Shown piece after piece: positions 22,740 to 37,346 of a DNA stretch of 64,000 nucleotides (its first letter is position 1; each line of letters begins with the position of its first letter). The translations under genes were made by a program, and so were the position numbers. Origin of the DNA: Pneumocystis sp. 'macacae' (lineage: Eukaryota; Ascomycota; Pneumocystomycetes; Pneumocystales; Pneumocystaceae); assembly GCA_018127085.1 (NCBI GenBank), contig CM030730.1:213501-277500 (forward strand). The letters run 5' to 3'. The notes under the pieces were generated by a model that had not been told where the DNA came from, made no database searches, and saw only the letters and a list, made by a program, of their open reading frames with translations.

Positions 22740-25204
22740 TTAAAGTAATTTTGGTAATCCACTAGAATTTAATTTTTTATGAAGTTTTCCTAAACTTTTA
22801 CGCTCATAAAAAAGATAAGATAAATTATTCGATGAACTTTTTGTTATAGATGGCAACATATTATTTAATCCTACGCTATTTGGCTCTTCAAAATTACTTT
22901 CATCATTTGAATAGTTTTTTGGATATTTATTTTGTAAATATAATTTAGCATGAGAAGATAATTTTTCTTCTTGTGATACAGAAAGAGGATATTCAGGAAG
23001 TCTAGCACCATTTTGAAGAAGATATTCCGCTATAGGAAACGTTATTTTTTGTGACCAATCATGATTATTCGAATTAGATCTAGAATTTTGCAAAGATGAA
23101 AATAATGAAAGAAATAATGCTGAATCTTGAGTTTCAGGATCAAGAGCGTTTGGATCAGCACCCGATGCTAACGCTTGCATTACTGATTTAATATGCTTAT
23201 TAGATATTCCGAGAAACAAACTTTTTGTAGGATTAGGATCATACACAATAAAAACTTTATCAACATATTTTGCATAAATATATTTCTGTTTTTCTTCTCT
23301 AGAAGAATTTGGTAACGGTTTAATTATGTTTTTAACATCTTTCAGGGAATTATATGTAGCTTCATATATCGAATTCGTCATTTTGTTTCCAGTTTGACAT
23401 ATAAAATCAATCAAATTATCGGTAAATGATGTCGTATCAAGCATTAAAGATCGGACTTTTGAAATATGACTTCCAAGCGACCGGTGAACTCCTGAACATT
23501 CTATATAAAAGTAAGAAAAACGTATTTGAACCTGAAAGTTATTACCAATACATAAAATTGCAGGAATATTTATAGAACACCATTCTGCTTTAGAAAATGT
23601 GCCACAATCAGCACATATAATATTATATGTAGGATCAGCATCATGTATTATATTTAAAAGTTTATATGCATTTTCTTCAATAATTTTGTTATCTTCATTA
23701 TTTAAATCAGAAACATTTTTATCAAGCTCTCTTTCAAGTAATTTAGACTCTGAACGGTGAATCTCATTTTTAATCAAACAAAGGTTAGAGGCAGAACTTG
23801 TTCCTTCTAACAAACTTTCAATTGCTCTAGAAATACTATTAATCCATGAAAATACATCTTCTTCTGAAGTTGCTTGATAAACTCGTCTAATTTTAGGAGT
23901 TATGACTTCAAAACAAAATCTTCTGTCAAAAGCACAAATTTTTTTTACACTAGCCATTCTTAAATCAATTGGATTATTATGGAGATCTATGGCTTGTTTC
24001 CAATTCTGATACTCACATAACTTCCCACCGGCTAAAACAATCCAATATCTAAAAAAAATTAAATTAAATAAAAAAAATGTATATGTCACTTATGCCAGTT
24101 TAATTTTTGCGCTACTTTAAGATCAGTATGACTTCCTGGTCTAGAAAGAGCCCAAAGTAACCCTTCTTTTCGTCTTTGAAAAGCGTTATTTAGATTGTTT
24201 TTAGCTGAATCTTTTATTCCTTCGGAAATATCTTCATTATCTAGGGTTGATAAATTAGATATTTGAATATTTTCAGTTGAAGATAATTTATTTAAGTTAG
24301 AATAAAAATCATCGTCTTGGGATTTATCAAAGTCATATAACGCTAAACAACTTTTTTTTGTTTTTAAATTTTTTGAATTTTTTTTCTGTGAAACTGAAGA
24401 AAATAAATAATTCGATTCTTGTACAAATATTTTAGACTTTTCTAATGCTCGTCTTCGTTCTTCCCTTTCTATACAAAGATGCATAATGTTTTTGTTTACT
24501 TCTTGAACACCTTGTGTCAAATTATCAAGTCCTGGTTTAAGATCAAGTATTACTTTAATAACTTTATATAGTGTAGCAAAATGATTTTCTACGTATAAAG
24601 TAAAAAGATGCAAAATCTCTTGCTCTTTTTTCCCCCCACTAATATCTTGCATATAAGAATAATAATCAAAACGCTTAAGTTCAAAATTTCTTCTTTTTAC
24701 AGAGTATTTTATATCAGCTTCATGATTTTTTTTATCTTTGGAAGAACACTTTTTTCTACTTAAGTAACGTGAAACAAATTGGTAGTAATCATGAGAATCA
24801 TCTTCAAAATCTTTCTTTTTTCCTTCAGCAGCTTTTATATCAACCTCATAAATGCGTCTTAATGGTCTTATAATTAAACTTTGTAACTGAATAGCATTAT
24901 TATATTCAAAATTCTGTAACTGTTGATTAGCAGTTTCCAAATATAATATTAATACAGGTTTCAATGCAGTAGGGTTTGACTCAGCAGCTTTTCTCAGTGC
25001 GTTCATAAACCTCCGATTCGCTTCATTTTTAGCTACCTGAGACTCATAAAGTTCAATAGCCCTCTTAATTACTTTTTTAATCCTATACCCAAACACTGAT
25101 GTTTTTTTCTCTAATGCTGTTATTATTGCACGAAACAATGGACCATCATTTGGTTCATTTTTAAATGCATCATCAAAATGATTAAAATTGACAACTGAAT
25201 TCAT
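22740..25204 (-). CDS. BAR-PH-ArfGAP-ankyrin protein (ACAP-like)
   Basis: GTPase-activating protein for Arf, expected at membranes. Exons 25204-24090, 24048-23546 and 23500-22740 give 792 residues. Order: a BAR-type helical region (DGPLFRAIITALEKKT through the GKKKDF and HDYYQF segments); a split PH domain (EGLLWALSRPGSH ... KYWIVLAGGKLCEY); an ArfGAP zinc finger of CADC-x16-CIEC form followed by SGVHRSLG, with the arginine finger; and ankyrin-like repeats (ALASGADPNALDPETQ, YLLQNGARLPE). The start is unsettled: the frame stays open upstream of 25204, and a phase-correct upstream exon (25410-25490 region, intron 25369-25409) is possible but lacks an ATG. The 45-nt intron 23501-23545 lies inside the zinc finger and has no in-frame stop. 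Confidence 0.9.
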
Positions 25205-25503
25205 ATTATCTAATAAGGAATTAAATGAAATATTTCTCTTTTCTGGTGAAGGAGACTCTTTTTGACTGCCGGTATTATTTTGAAGGGATGTGTCAATATA
25301 AGACAATAATGATGAGTTTTTTTCATTAAAACAAAAATTAGTATTATTTTGAAAACGTTTTTCATAATCTGAGTATCTCAGTTATGAAAAAAATATATTT
25401 ATCTTTTACCTTCAACCCAAAAACTGAATTTAGCCAATATAGAAAATTTATTATTTTTTTCACATTTAATAAACTAAGCCATCAGTTACTAAAAATAATT
25501 CAA

Positions 25504-26202
25504 CTAGTACATTACATAACATGTATTCCTCCATCCATCTCTATTCTGGTATTTGGTTGAGGGCGGAGTCCATTTCCATGACCAGTCAAATTCTTTTTCT
25601 AATAAATCATCAAATAAAACATCTTTCATAAATAAGACATTTTTGTAGTCACAAAACTAAAAAAATTAATCCTATAATATCTTAAATATAAAATACTATA
25701 CATTTGTTGTATTTTCTGATTCTGATACTAAAATACTATCTAATTCAGATGCATTAGTTCCATAAATAAATGCAAGTCCTGTAAAAAAAGATCTTTCTTC
25801 AAAAGTATGCAATTTAAAAGTGATATTAAATATAACATTTATCTCCTGATTTAAATATAATTTTAAAAGAAATGGTGACAGTTTATGACTTGATGCTTCG
25901 GGATCCTTTAAAACATAAATATATAATATTTCAAAAAAATATTATGTTTTTTTTTACCAAAACAAACTCAATAAGCCTATTATTATCGCAAAAAATATTG
26001 AAAAATGTTGCTGGACACGCATTTGGCTTTATATAAATGGGTACCTGATTATTAAGATCTCTGATAGTAATAGAGTTGAAAAAAACTATAGAATAACAAT
26101 TAGAATACCCAAAAAAAATAAAAAATATAAAAAACATTTACAATTATCCCCCTCAAGATATATTGCAGGTTTATCCTGCATCTTGGAACTTGCAGAACCC
26201 AT
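25504..26202 (-). CDS. Unknown protein with N-myristoylation-type start (MGSASSK)
   Basis: I do not recognise the family. Four exons (26202-26142, 26085-25958, 25905-25702, 25656-25504) give 181 residues, all junctions in phase with AT-rich introns of 45-56 nt. The start MGSASSK fits the N-myristoyltransferase rule (Gly2, Ser6, Lys7). The body reads as a compact beta-rich domain (QVPIYIKPNACPATFFNIF, LNQEINVIFNITFKLHTFEE), and the C-terminus is aromatic: DWSWKWTPPS, then DGWRNTC. No transmembrane helix or signal peptide is evident. It lies between the ArfGAP gene and an AT-rich spacer on the same strand. A membrane-attached role is an inference from the lipidation motif only. Confidence 0.7.
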
Positions 26203-26796
26203 TTTTTTACCATAGAAACTCAATTTAATGTAATGCAGATCGTATCGAAGATTTTGATAGCAAATAAAAATTGTTTCTTAAAATTGAATTGATAATTAAA
26301 TTAGATACAACAAAACTACTTAAAAACATAATATATAATATATTCACATCTGTGAATTCTCTAATATAAAAAAAATTGAATTTCAAAAAAATATTATAAA
26401 AGGATCTAAAAAGGAAATTTCTATTAACTCATTATTTCTAAATATTTCTAAAAAATTTATTATTACTTGATATATTAAATATTTCAAGATTATAGATGTA
26501 ATACATATAATAATAAATTATTTAAAGTAATAAAAAATCCAAATATGACCTTACATCAATTCTATTTCCAAAAACAATATCAATTACAAAGCCAAAAAAT
26601 AATATATGTATATCCAATTTTAAAAAATTTTAAATTCTTAATAAAACATCATATCTAACATAAATTATATATAAACTTGAAATATTTTGAAAATTTCATC
26701 GTAAAATTAATGAAAAAACTATTTAATTAAACAGTAAAGAATAAAAAACCATATATAAACAAACGTAAGTTGACAGAATTTATAACCATATTAAGA
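26203..26796. other. AT-rich intergenic region
   Basis: 594 bases between the start of the MGSASSK gene and the BUD23 stop codon, both genes on the minus strand. It is strongly AT-rich, with no reading frame or RNA gene that I can support. It presumably carries the MGSASSK promoter and the BUD23 3' UTR. Confidence 0.5.
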
Positions 26797-27733
26797 TTAA
26801 AATTTCGGACGTCGTTTTCGTCCTGTAAACTTACTATCTCGAGGAACATTATCTTTATACCTTCGATAACGCTCTTTTTTACGAAGAATCCATTCCTTAG
26901 TACCCTTTATTTGACTTTTTTTAACGCATGAAGACTTAGATGGCAGAGTTGAAGCATAAGATAGTGTTTGATTTGATATCCCTTGCGATTCTATACCTTG
27001 AATAGAAATGGTCATATTTGTTCCACCGCTTGTTTGAAGAACCATATAATATTTCTTAGACTTTTTGCTATCCGGAAAATCTATGACTACCCCTCCAGAA
27101 AATCCACATTTGTTGGCTAAAGATGTAATAAATGAGATACTTTGATCTGTCTCCGGATAAAACTGAAAAACAGCACGCGCACCACGTGCTAAACATCCAT
27201 AAAGTGTAGAAAAAAACCTCATTAAGCGATATTTTGGATTTGAATAAGATGTGTCTGCATTTAAAAGCCACTGAAGAACAGAAATTGAAATTGCACCATC
27301 AAATGACCCCGCTCGAAATGGCATACCATGTCCAATGTCTGCTAAGATCAAATCGCCATCAACTTCACGCTTAAGAGCAACTTCTGGAAAAAATATAAGC
27401 AAATGAGTAATAGGAAACAACAAATACCTACATACCCAGCATAGATGGAGATATGTCCATGCCAACCCATACATGTCCATCCTGATCGAGAATTTCACCT
27501 GAAAGTCCAGAACCGCACCCAATATCCATTAAAAAACATGATTTTCCAGGAGGAAGATCAAGAAGTTCTAATGAACGGAATGTCATTTCAGCCTGAACTT
27601 CCTGAATTCGAGAATAACTTGTATATTTTTTTGCTTCTGTTTCATCATAAAAAACCTCTGGAGGTGCTAAAAACGTCACTTTAAAAACACAGAACTACTT
27701 TAAAAAACTACCCCAATGTTCTGGACGTGTCAT
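26797..27733 (-). CDS. BUD23: Bud23, 18S rRNA (guanine-N7) methyltransferase
   Basis: Methylates a conserved guanine of 18S rRNA at N7 during 40S assembly, as a complex with Trm112. Exons 27733-27712, 27666-27436 and 27383-26797 give 279 residues. It starts [19 protein letters not shown]; the AdoMet site is [13 protein letters not shown], followed by [11 protein letters not shown] and the region [13 protein letters not shown]. The C-terminus carries the Lys/Arg-rich extension typical of Bud23 ([15 protein letters not shown], then a GRKRRPKF end), a likely nuclear or nucleolar signal. It diverges from IDH1 with 152 bases between the starts. Its activator Trm112 is encoded at about 5 kb in this window. 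Confidence 0.96.
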
Positions 27734-27885
27734 ATGTTAAGTTTCTATATTATTTCTTTTATATTTTTAATAAACACATAATGTAGTAATTTTAATTTAA
27801 AATTAAAGATCGATATATAATTGACAACGTGATTAGAACTAAGACAACAGTTTTTAAGAAATTGCGTAAAAATTAAGAAAAAACA

Positions 27886-29376
27886 ATGTATAACAGAGCA
27901 AAATTTGCAGGAAACATAGTTAAAGTAAATAACATATAAAAAATAGCAAAAAATACTTATTTAAATGATAGAGAGCATCTTCGTTATCAAAATATGCAAC
28001 AAATAAAATTGGAGGAAAATACACAGTAACACTAATTCCTGGTGATGGAATTGGAAAAGAAGTATCTGAATCAGTAAAAACGATTTTTAAAGCACAAAAA
28101 GTTCCAGTAGAATTTGAACAAATAGACATTACGGGACAAATTAAAACTGGAGAAAAAAATGAACTATTTAAGCAATGTATTGAATCCCTAAAGAGAAACA
28201 AAGTTGGATTGAAAGGTATGTTTTATTTCAAATGTAATACGGCTTTTTTGTACTTAATTTTTCTGTATAAAGAGGCCAATTTATAAATATAAAATTGCTT
28301 AGATTAATCTATATCAGGAATTTTATATACACCGTCAGAACAGAGTGACCATTTAAGTTTTAATGTTTCGTTAAGGAAAGTGTTTTTTAATTTTTAAATA
28401 TTCATAGAATTAACTATTGAATAGACAGGATTTAGATGTATATGGTATTATCTTAAATAATTGAATGTGCTTAAATAATAATTATTTATTAGCAAATTTA
28501 ACACTTATAAAGAATATTCCAGGGTATGAGACTGCTCATAAAGATATAGATTTCGTTATTATCCGTGAAAATACAGAGGGTGAATATTCTGGCCTAGAAC
28601 ATCAATCAGTTCCAGGCGTTGTAGAGTCTCTTAAAATAATTACGCGTACAAAGTCTGAAAGAATATCTCGATTTGCGTTTAATTATGCTCTCAAAAATAA
28701 CAGGAAAAAAGTTACTGTCATTCATAAAGCCAATATTATGAAATTGGCAGATGGATTCTTTCGTAAAACATTTTTTGAAATTGCAAAGGATTATCCGAAA
28801 ATTGAAGCTACCGATTTAATTGTTGACAATGCAAGCATGCAGGCTGTTAGCAAACCGCAAAAATTTGATGTTCTTGTCATGCCTAATCTAGTATGTTTTT
28901 TAATATCATAAACAGTACTAATATTTTAATAGTACGGAAATATTATGAGTAAACTTACTGATCAATTTGGTTTTACACAAAAATCTGATTAATTTTATAT
29001 AGGCAATATTGGTGCAGCTTTAGTGGGCGGTCCAGGTGTTGTACCATCGGCTAATTATGGTGAAGAATATGCATTATTTGAGCCAGGTTGTCGCCACGTT
29101 GGTCTTGATAGTAAAGATCTCCTTTATTAGAAAAATACACATTTATCTTTTTTCTTAATAGTTGCTGGAAAAGGTATGGCGAATCCAACTGCACTAATTT
29201 TATCATCAACAATGCTTTTACGCCATCTTTCCCTAGACGATTATGCCGATACTATTGAACGCGCCGTCTATGATGTTCTCTTAAAAAGTAATATTCGAAC
29301 GCCTGACATGAAAGGCACTGCGTCTACTACGTCTTTTACAAACGCTATTCTTAATCAGTTAGAATGGTCATCTTAA
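27886..29376 (+). CDS. IDH1: NAD-dependent isocitrate dehydrogenase, regulatory subunit (Idh1 type)
   Basis: Mitochondrial TCA-cycle enzyme subunit. Eight exons (27886-27924, 27972-28215, 28318-28379, 28429-28444, 28493-28890, 28933-28948, 29003-29110, 29162-29376) give 365 residues. A basic N-terminus ([17 protein letters not shown]) looks like a mitochondrial presequence. Then come [47 protein letters not shown] and VDNASMQ. The [10 protein letters not shown] and VDNASMQ forms point to the Idh1 (regulatory) rather than the Idh2 (catalytic) branch. Two exons are only 16 nt, and the second intron is 102 nt. The donor of intron 1 could instead be at 27919. Confidence 0.94.
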
Positions 29377-29753
29377 CGTTCTATTTTTTTAAAAAATTCC
29401 ACTTTTGTTAATCATATATTTCAATTGTTTTCTTATTAGAAGTTCAAAACAAAGTGTTCTGTATTTTCATCTTACTCTTTCATACATTTTTTGTCTTACT
29501 TTTTTTTTTTCACAAACTTTTCTTCCCCTCTTTGTTAACGAAAACCATGTCCCGGAGCTGCAAGATAGGCATAGTTGTTTGATAGGTTTGTTTTGAAGTA
29601 AAAGAGCATTTGAATAACAATTTTTAATAACAAGTTAAAAGTTTTATTAGTAAAATTAAAATGATTTGAAAGAACGAATTAATTTAAATCAATATTGATG
29701 AATCATCAAAAATACGTTAAAGATAGAGATAAATTGTTATAAATCACATAAAG
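29377..29753. other. Intergenic IDH1-BEM3
   Basis: 377 bases between two plus-strand genes. A 63-codon frame at 29405-29596 is hydrophobic and resembles no family. No RNA gene or repeat is seen. Confidence 0.5.
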
Positions 29754-32700
29754 ATGAAAGATACACAAGCGCAAGCAATGAAACATATAGACGAAAGCGG
29801 TGAAGGAAAATTAGTTGAAGGAAAAGCGGGAAAAAAAGACGCAACGTTTCAAGTATTACAGGAAAAAAAATCATCGTATCCAGCATTTGTTTTAGAATAT
29901 TCGCCTTCAGATTGTAAGAAAGAGCATAAAATGAATGATTGTAATGTTATTTCTGATGCTACCGTATCTTCTCTTGTGAAAAATTTTAATAATGATATGC
30001 ATATATTAGTTCAACAGATGATGAAGGAAAAAGCATCTCTTCACTCACAAAATATACAACTTTGGAAAATTATTGACAAACAACGTGCAATGTAATTCAA
30101 AATGTTGTCTTTGCACTTCTAATATGTAGTTAGGATTCTTGAGCTTCAAAAAGATCTAGAAAAAGCGTTTAAAGAGAAAAAAAAATATTATAATTTGTGG
30201 AATGCATTGTCAGCAAAGTATACATCAGAGAATCCGAAATCAGTAAATACAATGTTAGAAAATGGATTAAAAAAAACAGAAGATGTACTCATTTCATCTT
30301 TTAAAACGCCTGAACATCAAAAAAGTGCAAGTGCACCAAACGAGCCTCGATCATCAGATATAGAGAAGTCCGAATTCGTATTATTGTTTCCAGGTGATAA
30401 AGATTTTTCAATTTTAAATGCACCTGAAGACATTTTCTCATCAAATATACAATCTTATCCTTTTAATGAAAATAAAATAATGCCATTGAAGCCTTCTAAA
30501 AAGATTCAGCATTCAGTTTCTACCTCAGATCAATTGTATTTAAAACAGCCTTCAGATAATTCATTCTCTACACAAAAAGGATATATCAATAATATATTTC
30601 ATGATCAATTAAACATTACATCATCTCCTACGATTCATTCGGGAGAAGTGTCCATGTATAGGGAATGCAGCATTATTGAAAGGACACCAAATGATTCTAT
30701 TCAGGATTTAAATCAGAACAAAAATTTTAAAAATTCTTCATTTGATAATAAGAAATTATCTACAAAACATGATCAAATGAATTGGGTTTTAAATTCTAAT
30801 ACAAATAGTATAACAACAAACAATTATACTGGGTCACCTTTGTCAATTTATTCTAATTCTCATAAAGTAGCGTCTCCTGCCCTTACTGAAGATTCTGCTA
30901 TCTCATCAAATATATCTCAGAATTATATCTCTAACATAGAACATGAACATCAAAATATATCTTCAAAAAAACTAGATAATTTAAATCAAAATCTGCACAG
31001 TAAATACAATATAAAAGATCACTCTAAAAATATAGAAATAGGCACATCTCATGAAAATATACAGCTAAAACAAGACAACTATAAAACTTATGAATCGAAT
31101 TTTAATTCAGCCGTTTCTACTAGCCTTTTGTCTAAAACTAACCTTAGTTCTCATGAAGACTATTTAGATAAAATAGGAGAAGTTTTTGATACAATGACAC
31201 TGAGTCAAGAAAATATTGAAGATTCTCTTCATTGTTCATCTAAGCCTAATTCTTTTCTTTCTCCTTATCAAATTTCATCAATCAATCTTAAAATTCTGAA
31301 CTCTAAATTGCGTATGGGAAAAAATAAAGAAGAAGTGTTTTTTTCAATTGGTGTTTTTAAAGATATAGATAAAAAAAAGGAACTCTGGAGAATAGAAAAA
31401 AGTGTTCAAAAAATATTGAATTTTGATGAAAAACTAAGACGTTCTATTCCTTTTTGGAAAATCCCTGATATTACTAGTCTTAACATTCAAAGTACAACAC
31501 GCGTTGATCAGCGTAAAGCTTTATTGGATCAATATTTAAAACATATTCTTTCAATTCCATTAGATGAATCTGCATATTCACTTTTAAATGATTTTTTAAA
31601 TACTGATATTGAAACACAAACTAAACCTTATATTTCATACGATAAGCAAAATATATTAAATAAAGAGTATTTAAATGAACATAATACTAAATCTTCTAGT
31701 TTTTTAAAAAAAGAAGGATATTTGACTAAACGTGGAAAAAACTTTGGAGGATGGAAATCAAGATATTTTGTTTTAGACGGACCAGTTCTTAAATATTATG
31801 AAACTTATGGTGGTCCTCAGCTTGGTACTATTAAGCTTTTTCAAGCTCAAATTGGCCGTCAGCAATTACAAACTCATTCTAAATCTTTACCTTTGGAATC
31901 CCAATCAGATACATGTGATGATAATTCTTATCGACATGCGTTTTTAATTCTTGAGCCTAAAAGAAACTATTCATCAAGTTTTATTAGACACGTGTTATGT
32001 GCTAAATCGGATAAAGATTGTGACGAATGGGTTGAAGCTCTTATGCAATATGTTGATGTCAACGTTCCCAATAGTTTTACCGCATCTAATAATATTGAAA
32101 AAAAGGAACGAAAGTATTTTTTTAGAAAAAATTCTATATTAGTAAATACAACACATCATTCAACATCCGCTCTTAACATTAATGCATATCAGTTTCCAGA
32201 TAACGAATCAAAAAACACATTGGGAAATACTGAGGCTAACCCAGAAAAACAAACAGAATTGAATTCTTCAGAACATCATTCATCCTCTCCTATAGATGAT
32301 ATGAGTAAAAACGTATCTGTTGATTTTACTGCAAGTCCCATTTCAAATAACTTTTTTGATTCTAAAATGACACATAAAGTAACAGGCTCTTTAAGTAATA
32401 TAAAATCATTCGACAATATAGGCAATATATCTGAAGAGTCATTGAAAACAGATAAAAAATACAAAAAAAAAGGATTTTGGGGTTTTGTAAATAGAGGTGA
32501 TAGAGTTTTATGCCATAAAAGTTTGCTTATATATATTAATAGATAGAGTACGATTATCTGAACCGGTATCACAAGATTTACGAATTTCTTCTAGCACTAT
32601 TGATTTAAATTCTCAAATATCGAGTCATAACTTTCGTAATATATTTGGAGTTCCATTATCAGAAGCTGTTTCTATCAGTCAATTAAGTCTAGGTGTAGAT

Positions 32701-33375
32701 ATATCAGTTCCAAGTGTAGTCTATCGTTGTATAGAATATTTAGATAATAATAATGCAGAGAAAGAGGAAGGGATATATCGTTTGAGTGGTTCTAATACAA
32801 TAATTAAATCGTTAAAAGATAAATTTAATACTGGTATTGTTATTATAAGTTTTTTTATTTAATTAATGTCAAATAGTAGGAGATGTCGATTTACTGAATT
32901 CTGGGAAGTTTTATGATATTCACGCCATTGCAGGTCTTCTAAAGCTTTATTTACGTGAACTTCCTACAAATATTTTGACAAGAGATTTACATTCGCAATT
33001 TTTATCCATAATAGGTTGATATAAATTAAGATCTATAAATAAATAATTAATTTTTTCAGAAATTCAAAATAATAGTGAAAAAATAGATAAAATAGCCAAA
33101 CTTCTTCGTCATTTGCCCGAAGAAAACTTTTGTTTATTACGTATTTTAATTAGTCATTTGTATCGGATTGTAGCTCATGCAGATTTAAATAAAATGACAC
33201 CTCATAATGGTAAAATTGCATATATTAAGTTAAATATTCATATTTTATAGTAGGAATTGTATTTTCTCCTACCTTAAATATACCAGCTGGAATATTTTCT
33301 TTGTTATTAATTCATTATAATACAATCTTTAAAGATCAACCAACTCTATCTACAACTGAACTTTCTTTAGATTGA
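29754..33375 (+). CDS. BEM3: PX-PH-RhoGAP protein, Bem3-like
   Basis: GTPase-activating protein for Rho-type GTPases (Cdc42 in yeast Bem3), acting in polarity at the cell cortex. Six exons (29754-30091, 30134-32496, 32543-32833, 32880-33014, 33060-33209, 33251-33375) give 1133 residues. An N-terminal coiled-coil segment (RAMILELQKDLEKAFKEK) is followed by a long Ser/Asn-rich region, a PX domain around residues 493-610, a PH domain around 638-755 (EGYLTKRGKNFGGWKSRYFV), and a RhoGAP domain from about 933 with the arginine finger in EGIYRLSGS and the LLKLYLRELP motif. This PX-PH-RhoGAP order is that of Bem3. All junctions are in phase. Confidence 0.93.
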
Positions 33376-33839
33376 TTTAACCATTAAAGTAAATTATACA
33401 AAAACATACTTAATATTAAAAGCACATATATATTATGCAAAAAGATGAATAGATTGGAAAAATAAACTTTATATCATAAATATGGAACAGCTAGCAAATT
33501 GAAAAAGGAATATAATATCGTACAAAAAGTATAATCAATATCATCATATAATAACATATATTTTTAAGCATTATTCGATTTCTGACACGCATCACCGTTA
33601 AAAATAATATAGACAAAAATGTATAGAAATAATTTAAAAATATATCAGCTGCTTACTTAAGTATCTTCAATACTTGGAAAATGTCTGTTGTGCTAATATA
33701 TCTTATTTATGTTTTTTTTTTTCTCAAAGAAATATTATTTTTCCCGAGGAACTTAAAATTTTTGCACGATGACGATGTCTCTCTTTTTGTAAAAGTCAAA
33801 AAAAATCATAAAATTATAAAGCATTGAAGATAAATTAAG
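33376..33839. other. Intergenic BEM3-DED1
   Basis: 464 bases between two plus-strand genes, AT-rich, with no supportable reading frame. It presumably holds the DED1 promoter. Confidence 0.5.
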
Positions 33840-35844
<2,005 letters not shown>

Positions 35845-36748
35845 CAATGAAATTGCATACTGAAATTATTGTTTTTTTTTTCATTATTTTTTTCGATTTG
35901 TTTTAGTTTGCCTGGTTATTTTGCATTACATATATGGGCACTTTAGTTTCATCTGTACCATTATTTAAACTAATTCATTTTCAAGTTACCATTGTTTTTT
36001 CTTACATTTTTAAAAAGTAACCACATATCGTGATTGCTATTTTTGAATATTTTTCGGCTTTTAGGCTTCTGGGTGACTGTTTTTTATCCTGTTAAATATT
36101 TATAGGTTACCATTTATTTGTAGGATGTTTTAAGAAGTGCTAAAAGTATCTACGTGAGATACATGTTTAAAAATACTGAGTGTATATTTACAAAGAGATG
36201 GTGTTGCCTATAGAACTATAGAAGGGGGCATTTTGTTGATATTTATGACTATTTTGTTTTATTTTTCAGTTGTTTCTAAGTGAGATAAGATGAAAGCGCA
36301 TGTTGCCTGTGTATGTATATAGTTTTTCTTCAAACATTAATTATCATCTACATGTTTTTTATCTGCAGTTTTATTTTTATCCTCTATCGTAGCTATTAAA
36401 TACCTATGACTTTCATATATATTCATTCTTATGAGTCTTAAATTTCATTACGATATTGAGCCGTTACTAACAAAATAGTATAATTGAACACCAGGAAGTT
36501 GATTCATAAAGTTAAATATAAAAGAAACTAAATAGTTTTATTTAGATATTATCTAGTAAAAGGAAATAATTAAGGTTTTAGAAAAATTCTCAAATAAACC
36601 TATTAAAAAAAACTGTTTTTACATAGAAAACAATCTACTGGTTTCAGAAAAACGGAAGAACAAAAGAGCTACATAAAATACAATAAAAGTGTATTAAAAT
36701 TTTGTAAAAAATTATATAATAGCTGTTTTTTAATTTAAATAACTTCAA
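35845..36748. other. Long intergenic DED1-uS13m
   Basis: 904 bases between two plus-strand genes and the largest gene-free gap in the window. T-rich tracts follow the DED1 stop. I looked for tRNA B-boxes, U-snRNA landmarks and paired C/D boxes by eye and found none that I would defend. It may contain a long DED1 3' UTR or an unrecognised non-coding RNA. Confidence 0.45.
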
Positions 36749-37346
36749 ATGGTTCATCTTCTAGGGGTTACTTTACCTGAACACAAGCCTTTGAAAATAG
36801 CATTAACAGCATTCTATGGTATTGGGCATTATAGATCATCAAGAATTATGGCATCTCTATCTATCCATCAAACAGCTACTGTTGGTTCTTTAACAGAAGC
36901 CCAAAAAACTGCACTTTCACAGATACTTAGTACATTTGTGCTAGAAAACGATTTACGTAGACAGACACAGCGGCATATTATGCATTATAAAACAATAGGT
37001 TCATATATAGGGAAAAGACATGCCATGGGGTTAGTTAAATATACTGTTATATATATATTTAGTCTTTAGATATCCTGTTCATGGACAACGGACACAAACC
37101 AATGCAAAAACAGCGAGAAAGTATATTAAAAAACAAAAAATTATTTTAATTAATATATATAGACTAAATCGACTTGATCGGCGTCAATTATCTACAATTA
37201 CTTTACAAGGAAGTAAATATTTTAATGAAAATATAGATAAAATAATAGACTACAATGTAAAGAATATCAAAAATACATTTAGTATTTCGTGGCTTATAAA
37301 TTTTTGGCATTTTTTCTACAAAAAAAGAAAGCTTATTAATATATAA
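36749..37346 (+). CDS. SWS2: Mitochondrial ribosomal protein uS13m
   Basis: Small-subunit mitochondrial ribosomal protein of the S13 family. Exons 36749-37029 and 37070-37346 (40-nt intron) give 185 residues. The N-terminal half carries the S13 pattern: LLGVTLPEHKPLKIALTAFYGIG, then NDLRRQTQRHIMHYKTIGSYIGKRH, and after the intron PVHGQRTQTNAKTARK. About 65 residues follow the NAKTARK end of the usual fold; they are rich in Lys, Ile and Asn and resemble nothing I know. The fold itself is about 120 residues. A first acceptor candidate 7 bases upstream puts a stop codon in frame, which supports the one chosen. Confidence 0.9.
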
